Assembly: GCF_014905175.1 (NCBI RefSeq)
Contig: NC_057792.1
Span: 11,573,321-11,637,320, forward strand
Length of the DNA: 64,000 bases
Direction of reading: 5' to 3'
Source: Aphidius gifuensis
Taxonomy: Eukaryota > Arthropoda > Insecta > Hymenoptera > Braconidae
The stretch's first letter is position 1. Each line of letters opens with the position of its first letter. The position numbers were made by a program, and so were the translations under genes. The notes under the pieces are model-generated. The model did not search any database. It had not been told where the DNA came from and was given only the letters and a program-made list of their open reading frames with translations. Of this stretch, positions 56,214-64,000 are shown piece by piece.

Positions 56214-56970
56214 ATATAAAATAATAAAAAGAAATAAACTTATGAAATGAAATCTAAAAAAAATTAATGACACATTTAAAACTTCACGACTTTCATATTA
56301 AATAAAAAAAATTCAAAATAATAATAGTTCAACACAAACAGTCATCCACCACCAAATAATAAAAAAACAAAAAAAAACCTATACTAATAATGATGAAGAA
56401 ATGAAAACTGCACACAAATTATGCTCACACTTTCATTTCACTAGTGATATCTATAAATAGTTATCGAGTAAAAGTACTTACATTGAGTCGTAGATTTTTC
56501 TCAGATAAATGCACTTTTTTATTCACTTGAATTAATTAATATCAACACAATAGTATATTTAATTACGGAGGCACATTAGACCGTTGGACGTACAAATACA
56601 TGAATGTGCGTCTCACAATAACAAAAATAACAAAAGCCTGATACGATAATTATCGAACAGCACCGAAGATTACCGAGGGTTGAATTTTACCATGCTGCAG
56701 AGTAATATTCAGTGTTTAGCACAATAAAAATTATCCAAAGCTCAGTATTTTATTTGAATAAAACTGTAATAATTGTATTAAGCTTATCAATATTTGTTAT
56801 ACCAATAAATACTACCCTGGCGTATCCCAATTTTTACTGTGCTGCAAAGTAATTTATATAATCTAAACAATAATTTTTATATATCAGAACATGAAAAAAC
56901 CCCAAAATCAAGTTTTACCCGACGATTACCCTGCTAGCATAGTAAAAATTGTTATTTTTTTTTCTCAGTG

Positions 56971-58574
56971 TAAAATTGAATAGATTTAGTTTGATTCAAT
57001 GAATTTAAAGGCAATTAATTGAAAATTTAAAGAGTATAACAAATTTGAATGATCTATCGATGAATTAACACATAGATAAATAAATAAAGAAATAAATAAA
57101 TAAATAAACAGATAAATCGATTAATCAAGCAAAAAATGAATGATTCTCCATAATTCTTTATTAATAACCCAGGTAGAGAGAAAAAAAAGTCCTAATAAAA
57201 AATTCGATATCTCCAATAGTTTTCGACTTATCGATATTTTTTCAAAACATGCATACGATTTACTTAGCTGTTAGATGGTTTACTATAGCTGTAATTATAG
57301 CTAAACAATCAATATTTATTCGAGATGTTAAATTTTTATTAAGACATTTTTTTATCCTTGACGAGTTTTACCGATCGCCATTATTGAATTTTAGAATTAA
57401 TCGTTATTTTCATGGCTGTACGATATATAACCGATAAATAGCCGTTTTTTCGATAATTCAACTTGATTTTTAACCACTTTGCGCATGCGTGGGAATTTTT
57501 TTCGTATTTTTCCCGTAATCGTGAGGTAATTTCCTATAAGAAACAAAAAAAAAAAACGTGTTGCCTGATTTTAGTAATTTTCACATGGAAAAAAAAATTT
57601 TTTATAATGAACCCATCGTTATCCCATGATGAAATTTGGAAATTGAGCTAATCTTGTGCTCTACTATCTGCAGTTAAAAAATCAGAATTTTAAAAAATGG
57701 CGAAATCGTAGTTTACTCTTGTGAAGGAGGCGTTTTTTGATTCTGGCTCGGCGGTTAATGATGGTAAAAATAAAAAAAAAATCAGAGGTACATCTGAGTC
57801 GATGACTAACTCAAAAAAAATATTTGTTTTCGAATCTGAGAGGGTGAGGGAAAAAACCCTGTGAGTTGACATGGAATGCCCCATATATATACTTGTTGTA
57901 TGATTGTATATAGATATATATTTTTTCACTTTTTGATGTAATTTTAATTCAGTTATGATTTGTTTATTAATTTTTAATTAACAAAATACTGACATTATAT
58001 ATTTCCTGTTTTCAATTATTATTTTTTTTTTTTATCACAAACTACAATATGCACAGTCTGTTTTTTTTTATGAATATAACAAAGGTAACGTGACATCAGT
58101 GTTTTTTTTTATTTTCCAAAACAAGTATAAACATGTCCTTGTCTCACGGCGAAGATTTGTTGCGTGGGATGAATGGGCACTTGAGTGGTTGAATATAACT
58201 GCAGGAGGAGAAGTCAAAAGGGCTAACGGTTGTTAATAACAGCCATAAAAATTATGTGTATATGTATATATATTTTATTATACGCTTGCATTTTTTCGCA
58301 TACGTGAAAAGCATATTATTATAATTTTAATCAATATTATTACAAGTCAAGTGATAACATACTTTAATCAGTATCTATTGTATCTCAGTGTTATTTGCGT
58401 TTGTTTACGAATAAAAATTTTTATAATCCATAACGCGTGGTAAGTGGCCTCTTCAGTTTTCATATTTACAAAAAACATAACCTAAAATATTATTACTAAA
58501 ATTTTATATTATAGAGCGTCTCTTGAACTTGTAAACAATAATTTTATATAATACACAAAATGTAACCACAATGT
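56971..58574. other. No gene recognised
   Basis: AT-rich, with AAATAAATAAAT runs near 57085 and short frames without domain resemblance. Confidence 0.4.
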
Positions 58575-58604
58575 TTAAGGCGACATGAAACCCGATTCTG
58601 CCTT

Positions 58605-59300
58605 ACCACCTTGAAAATTTTCGAAACAACTTTTTTCGAAAACTACGTGTCAAATAATTCTGAAAATTTAGCTATAAGTGTATTTAGGTATTATCTACTG
58701 CACTCAACTCTTTTTTTTTTTAAATTCAAAAATTTTTTTTCAAGTCGATACTTTTGAAAAAAATTTCGAAACAACTTTTTTCAAAAACTACGTGTCAAAT
58801 AATTCTAAAAATTTAGCTGTAGGTGTATTTTAATATTATCTACTGCACCCAACTCTTTTTTTTTCAAAATTCAAAAATTTTTTTTCAAGTTGGTAATTTT
58901 TTGAAATTTTTGAAACAACTTTTTTCAAAAACTACGTGTCAAATAATTCTGAAAATTCAGCTGTAGGTGTATTTTAATATTATCTACTGCACCCAACTCT
59001 TTTTTTTTCAAAATTCAAAAATTTTTTTTCAAGTCAGTAATTTTTTGAAATTTTTGAAACAACTTTTTTCAAAAACTACGTGTCAAATAATTCTGAAAAT
59101 TCAGCTGTAGGTGTATTTTAATATTATCTACTGATACTAGACTAATTTAGTACTGATACTAGACTAATTTTTTGAAGTTTTTGAAACAACTTTTTTTAAA
59201 AACCACTTGTCAAATAATTCTGAAAATTCAACTGTAAGTGTATTTTAATATTATCTACTGCACCCAACTCTTTTTTTTTCGAAATTCAAAAACTTTTTAA
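58605..59300. repeat. Tandem array, five units of about 145 bp
   Basis: The phrase AACTACGTGTCAAATAATTC recurs at 58641, 58786, 58930 and 59074 and, slightly changed, at 59201. Each unit also contains TTATCTACTGCACCCAACTC and a T/A run. The last unit is shortened by about 17 bp. Confidence 0.85.
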
Positions 59301-60439
59301 TAATTATAATTATAATAGATTGTCAACACAAGTTACCCTTTTTTACCGGCAAAGCCCATTTATTTTATATAAAAAAAATTAATATAGTATTTATTGTATG
59401 GCAAAGTATACAGGACAGACAGACTTTACAGGAAAACTTGTGTCAATTGTTCAGTTTTTTTTTAAATGACGTTTAAAAAAATTCTCGAATTATAAAAAAA
59501 AAGAGTTGAATAAAAATAAGAAATTACCACAATGAGTTTTATTTTTTCGCGCATGCGTGATTGAGTAATTGTGCTTTTTGTCTCTTTTTAACCTGTCAAG
59601 ATGGCCGTCCAACTGACACAACCGACACAACGCTGCACCAAGCCGAGATACATGTTCATACTTCTCCAATATAATAAAACAATTAAAAGCAATATTTATT
59701 TGATATAAATTAAAAACTAATTAATAATAAAAGCGTCATTGGAGTATATATTTGAAACATCAACCTGATGGAACAATCAAATCAATCTGAAGTGTCATTA
59801 TTATTGTGTCATTGTATTTGGTGTCAAGATGTTGTTATTCAATTATCAGTACATCAACAACAGCATATATACAACATTAAAATATTAATAAATCAAATAA
59901 ATTACATAAATAGATAAGTTAAATAATTGTATAAATGGATCAGTAATGTCATCAGTTAATACAAAAAATTAACAAAAAATACTTGATATGTTATAGGTTA
60001 TGTTGTGGAAAAATATCAGTTGTCAGATTGTATTGATCAATTTGGAAAACATATTTATTATAACAATTTATAAGAAAAAATTCATTTATCCATTGGAACA
60101 AAAGGTATTGGATAGATTAGTTGGTGATTGGTTCAGTTGGACATAAATATTGAGTGTTAACATCATTATTTTACATATATCATGGTTGTTTTGGTTCAAT
60201 CAACAGTTGTGGATGATGAATTATCAATATTAAAAGCTAATGGTAATTTTAGTTATAATAATTGTACTTATAATATTGAGAATATAACTGAAAATTCATG
60301 TATACATCATATCAAACGATTAGAAACTAAGTTACATGAAAAAACATCAATTCATTCATTAGAAGTATAAGGGGTTTGTAAAGAAAAATAATTTAAAATA
60401 ACGTCAGTCTATGGGTTGATAGATTGACATTATTATTTT

Positions 60440-60920
60440 TATAATTATTATTGATAAATAATAACTGTGGTTAACACAGAATTATGCATGTCGTAGTATT
60501 TGAGATTCGGAAAAGAATCATTCAATTAAATTATTGATATAATTATTATGGATAAATAATAACTGTGGTAAACACAGAATTATGCATGTCGTAGTATTTG
60601 AGATTCGAAAAAGAATCATTCAATTAAATTATTGATATAATTATTATTGATAAATAATAACTGTGGTAAACACAGAATTAGACATGTTGTTATATTTGAG
60701 ATTCGGAAAAGAATCAATGACTCAATATAATTATTATTGAGAAAAAATTACTGTGGAAAACACAGAATTTAGTATCTTGTAAATTTAAGATTCGAATAAG
60801 AATCAATGGCTCAATATAATTATTGGTAATCAATAATAACTGTGGAAAACACAGAATTTAGTGTCTTGCAAATTTTGGATTCGAAAAAGAATCAATGATT
60901 CAATATATTGATATAATAAT
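60440..60920. repeat. Tandem array, five units of about 90-98 bp
   Basis: AACTGTGG followed by AAACACAGAATT recurs near 60463, 60561, 60659, 60749 and 60839. CTGTGG and CACAG make a small hairpin in each unit, and each also carries GATTCGNAAAAGAATC, a second short palindrome. Confidence 0.8.
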
Positions 60921-61241
60921 ATTAATAATTATTTTAATTAATTAATAATATTAATTAATAGACACTTGTCGCATATAAACAAAATTCATATGCTTTATTA
61001 TTATATTGTTGTTAATAATAACAGATAATAATTTTGATAATTCGTTGTAAACAGTAATGTTTGTTTACAATAAAAATAAAGAGAGAAATCTCTTTCATTA
61101 GATCTTAAGTTGTCTCTTAACCGATCGGTAAGACTCGTCTTTCCGATCGAAGTATAGGGCTCCAGTGATACCACTGGGGACCTATAGATGGAAACACGCA
61201 CGCACCGAGATAAGGCAGAACAGCGTTTCATGTCGCCTTAA

Positions 61242-62327
61242 GAAAAACAAAAAAAAAAAAAGAATAATGAATATAGAAGAATATGTCAATTTTAGTAATT
61301 CATTGTTGCTATCCGATTATATACTTACGGGGAATATTTCGATGATCGATACTAACGATCGATCCTGAAGGATCTAAAAACATCTTGAAGAATGTCATCA
61401 CTTCGTTTCTTATTTTCCACAACTGATTATAAGAGATAAGTGACTCCTATTAAAAATAGTAACTAATTCGTTCTAGAAAGAGGTCGTATTTATTGCAAGC
61501 TTTTCTCATCTCAAACTTTTTTAACATACACACACAAGTTCGAACTAAAAACAAACTATTCATCAAAAGTCAAGGACCTTACTTAAAAAAAATTGAGCAA
61601 ATTTTAACAACCTTTTTAACTAAATGCAATCTAATATGTTTATACTTCTGTATCAAAGCCTGATCGAGTAGAAAAATTAAATCATAAATTCAAACCTTGT
61701 TTTCAACAACTTGTTCATTTTCTTAACAGTACCGATGAATCGTGAATTTTGATGACCCGTGACATCGAACTGACCGATTGGTCGACAATGATGCATGTTT
61801 GTTATAAGGAATTTTCGATTGTAAATTATATAAGAAACATAGATTTTACAACAATATGTCGATGAAAGCTTTAAGTGTCGTTGAATTATCAATAATGATC
61901 GATTGAAGAGTATCACTTACGATGCCTAAAAATAGAAAAAAACAGGCAACTTTACTAGGAATCGAGTATTTCAGTGACCGGTGTCATCGAAATGACCGAT
62001 TCTCGAAAAATATACGAAACTCGTTTTGGTTATTCTTTGGTCAGATTTGATGAAATTTGATGGGTGTTTCATCCAACAATAGATCAAGTAATGTTTTTAT
62101 TGTGTCGACCTGACCAGGAATCTCCTGTCTAATAGGCATTAATATTTAGTCATTCGAAGAATCAAAACGATAGCTCTGTTTTACTATACAAATTCTTACA
62201 ATTTTCGTATTGATTGTGGAAGATGAACGACTTCCTTCTGAAATTACTCAAAGTTTGTAACTATTATAAGTTCTTTCAGCTAAATCTTAAACTTTTTAAC
62301 ATCGTTATAATAGTTACATAAGTTTGT
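61242..62327. other. No gene recognised
   Basis: Unique AT-rich DNA up to the assembly gap. A short frame at 61677-61916 (minus) shows no domain. TGACCGATTNGTCG / TGACCGATTCTCG occurs twice, near 61770 and 61990. Confidence 0.4.
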
Positions 62328-62427
62328 NNNNNNNNNNNNNNNNNNNNNNNNNNNNNNNNNNNNNNNNNNNNNNNNNNNNNNNNNNNNNNNNNNNNNNNNN
62401 NNNNNNNNNNNNNNNNNNNNNNNNNNN
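62328..62427. other. Assembly gap (100 N)
   Basis: Exactly 100 N, the usual placeholder for a gap of unknown size. It falls at the start of a tandem array, which probably caused it. Confidence 0.98.
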
Positions 62428-63289
62428 GAATTGTGTATTTTACAATTCTCACAGTCGTGTGTCGGAATTGTGTGAGAATTGCAAATTCTCACAGATGATT
62501 CCAATTATTTATTTTGTTATAATTTTTTTCAAAAAAAAACTAATATGCCTAAAATTATTAAAATATTATAACTTTAATATTGAACAAAAGATTTTATTAA
62601 TAAAATGCTTTTTTTCATATTAAATACAAAATATAAAAATATACTGTCGTACGTCTGTCGGAATTGTGTCGGAATTGTGTCGGATTTACAAATTTACACT
62701 TCTCACAGTCGTGTGTCGGAATTGTGTCGGAATTGTGTGAGAATTGCAAATTCTCACAGACGATTCCAATTATTTGTTTTGTCAAAATTTATTCAGAAAA
62801 AAAAATCTAATATGCCTAAAATTATTAAAATATTATAACCTTAATATTAAACAAAAATTTTTATTAATAAAATGCTCTTTTTTTATATTAAATACAAAAT
62901 AAAAATATACTGTCGTACGTCTGTCGGATTTGTGTCGGAATTGTGTCGGATTTACAATTCTCACAGTCGTGTGTCGGAATTGTGTGAGGTAGTAAAATAC
63001 AGTCGTGTACAGATGATTCTGACAGCTAACCTCGCTTATAATACATAAACAGAATTAAGTTTTTTCAATAAAAAAATTATTTAAAAAAAATTCTAATGTG
63101 TCTTAAATTATAAGAATATTATTTAGAAATTTTTAGACATAATATTTTATTTTTTAAACACTTCTTACTATTTATTTTTGTGACTTAGAAATTCTTATAA
63201 TCGTGTGTCGGTTTTGTGTCGTTTTTGTATGAGATCAGTGCACAAACCGACTGTCGGATTGGTGTCGGATCGGTGTCGCCATTTTCGCT
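62428..63289. repeat. Tandem array of GTGTCGGAATTG-containing units, about 270 bp
   Basis: The phrase TAATATGCCTAAAATTATTA recurs near 62541 and 62810, and a diverged form near 63095. Between them lie clusters of TGTGTCGGAATTG and CTCACAGTCGTGTGTCGG. The array reaches the broken end of the copia polyprotein near 63289. Confidence 0.8.
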
Positions 63290-64000
63290 AGGGCGTTGGT
63301 GCCATCTTCAAATCCTTCAGGTTGTTTCATATATACTTCTTCATGTAGATCACCATATAGAAGCGCAGTTTTAACATCAAATTGTCTTAATTTTATACTA
63401 TTTGTAGTTGCTAATTTTATCAATATTCTTATTGAGTCATACTTGACTACTGGACTGAAGGTTTTAGTATAATCAAAACTTTCTTTCTGTTGACATCCTT
63501 TTACTACTAATCTTGCTTTATATTCATAGATAGATCCATCTGATTTGATTTTTATTTTGAAGATCCATCTGTTCTCGAGGATGTTGGCCTTTTTTGGAGC
63601 ATGTACCATGTTCCATGTTTTATTTTTTTCTAATGCTTTTATTTCTTCATTCATAGCAACTTTCCGATTTTCCCAATCTTCATGATTTTTTGCGTCATTA
63701 AGTGTTGTTGGCTCATTAGAAATAAATGATTGAGCTTGATGAGCTAGCTTCAGCATACATGCTGTATGTGGTTCTTCATTTTTACATTCCTCACAAAAAT
63801 AATCTCCATTTAATCTCTTCTTGGTGATGTAAATTCCAACACATTTTGTATGGTACCAGTTTTGACATGTTCCATCACATTGTATCCAATTAATCTTTTT
63901 AGTTTTTGGTTCTGTACAATTTTCTGATGCACAACGTGTGTTATTATTATTTTGTTCTTGATTTATAACTTGATTTGATTCATCATTTTGATGTACTGGT
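63235..64000 (-). CDS. pol: Ty1/copia polyprotein fragment: PHD-type finger then reverse transcriptase, truncated
   Basis: The frame enters from the right edge and is open to 63235. From about 63936 it has a C4HC3 PHD-like finger: CASENC, CDGTC, WYHTKC and YFCEEC. Then comes the start of a copia reverse transcriptase (RVT_2 type): EEIKALEKNKTWNMV, RWIFKIKIKSDGSIYEYKAR, FDYTKTFSPVVKYDSIRILI, RQFDVKTALLYGDLHEEVYM and KQPEGFEDG. The canonical copia D-V-x-T-A-F/L motif is visible, but YVDD and RNase H are missing because the match ends near 63289 at the tandem array; the last residues are chance coding. Integrase and gag would lie to the right. ATG at 63756 is an internal Met, not the true start. 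Confidence 0.8.
   Translation of the reverse strand, partial: PVHQNDESNQVINQEQNNNNTRCASENCTEPKTKKINWIQCDGTCQNWYHTKCVGIYITKKRLNGDYFCEECKNEEPHTACMLKLAHQAQSFISNEPTTLNDAKNHEDWENRKVAMNEEIKALEKNKTWNMVHAPKKANILENRWIFKIKIKSDGSIYEYKARLVVKGCQQKESFDYTKTFSPVVKYDSIRILIKLATTNSIKLRQFDVKTALLYGDLHEEVYMKQPEGFEDGTNALAKMATPIRHQSDSRFVH

Larger units (their letters stand above)
51299..56970 (-). mobile_element. Complete CACTA/EnSpm-like DNA transposon, 5672 bp
   Basis: The ends carry a perfect 29-bp terminal inverted repeat at 51299-51327 and 56942-56970, beginning CACTG, the terminal signature of this superfamily. Both ends are flanked by TA, a possible 2-bp target duplication (or two further bases of the inverted repeat). 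Subterminal copies of TTACTGTGCTGC-type motifs lie at about 51347, 51470 (inverse), 56690 and 56836, as expected for transposase binding sites. Two minus-strand genes fill the interior. Both are long and mostly undamaged, so the insertion is young. Confidence 0.85.
58579..61237. mobile_element. Non-autonomous TTAA-flanked element, 2659 bp
   Basis: The left end at 58579 (GGCGACATGAAAC) and the right end at 61237 (GTTTCATGTCGCC) form inverted repeats of about 28 bp with a few mismatches (second block ...TTCTGCCTTA). Both are directly flanked by TTAA (58575-58578 and 61238-61241). TTAA target sites are typical of piggyBac and Kolobok elements; which one is not resolved. No transposase is present. 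The left quarter is a 145-bp tandem array and the right part a 90-98-bp array, with about 1.1 kb of unique DNA between them, including an AAGATGGCCGTC near 59599. Confidence 0.75.

Noticed and set aside
59590..60370. Possible promoter (AAGATGGCCGTC) and a 62-residue frame starting MVVLVQSTVVDDELSILK
   Set aside because: It lies inside a TTAA-flanked non-autonomous element, without a recognisable domain or splice partners; too weak to call a gene.
1..64000. tRNA or rRNA genes
   Set aside because: No cloverleaf-like segment with A/B boxes and no rRNA-like block was noticed by eye on either strand; a covariance search was not possible.

Overview
The window is eukaryotic, strongly AT-rich (long A/T runs, microsatellites) and looks like intergenic or heterochromatic DNA of an insect. 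The mixture of Polinton/Maverick elements, cut-and-paste transposons, LTR pieces and broken host-gene exons, together with the AT bias, fits a hymenopteran such as a braconid parasitoid wasp; that assignment is inference. I see no tRNA, rRNA or CRISPR. Almost everything recognisable is a mobile element or a decayed copy of a host gene.

Layout. 1-9078 is the right part of a Polinton (copy A). Its genes run on the minus strand: a five-exon gene of unknown function (7729-5629), a protein-primed family B DNA polymerase (5149-951, one frameshift), an A32-like packaging ATPase (871-188) and the start of a small basic protein (from 188 off the left edge). Its terminus, in the AGT...ACT form typical of Polintons, lies at 9078. 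9079-13248 (copy B) and about 29888-35449 (copy C) are two more Polinton fragments in the same orientation. Together they cover the element in the right order, so I read them as one older Polinton. Its polymerase gene is split by a 16.6 kb block, and copy A is inserted into one of its genes. The block (13240-29887) holds broken pieces of host genes (ZCCHC4 twice in inverted orientation, LONP1, OGDH, a Sen1/senataxin-type helicase, COPS7, SLC25A20) around a decayed transposon gene. That gene joins a Tc1/IS630-type transposase to a Ulp1 protease and a domain resembling herpesvirus tegument proteases. A 951-bp solo LTR with a 4-bp target duplication sits near the end of copy C.

35450-51298 is a patchwork. 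It holds tandem repeats, a (CA)n tract, a decayed Polinton gene, a LINE 3' piece, the last exon of an alpha-1,4-galactosyltransferase-like gene, a small possibly secreted protein, an RPA1-like fragment, a MITE-like repeat built of 103-bp units, and a decayed gene of a widespread arthropod repeat family.

51299-56970 is a complete CACTA/EnSpm-like transposon with 29-bp perfect terminal inverted repeats and two adjacent minus-strand genes. 58579-61237 is a TTAA-flanked non-autonomous element made largely of tandem repeats. After a 100-N assembly gap (62328-62427) and an array of about 270-bp repeats, the window ends in a truncated Ty1/copia polyprotein carrying a PHD-type zinc finger just before its reverse transcriptase.

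The most novel items are the Polinton five-exon gene, whose introns are all phase 1 and whose 99-nt exon is triplicated in copy C; the host-gene block inside a Polinton; the transposase-Ulp1-tegument-protease-like gene; and the copia PHD finger.
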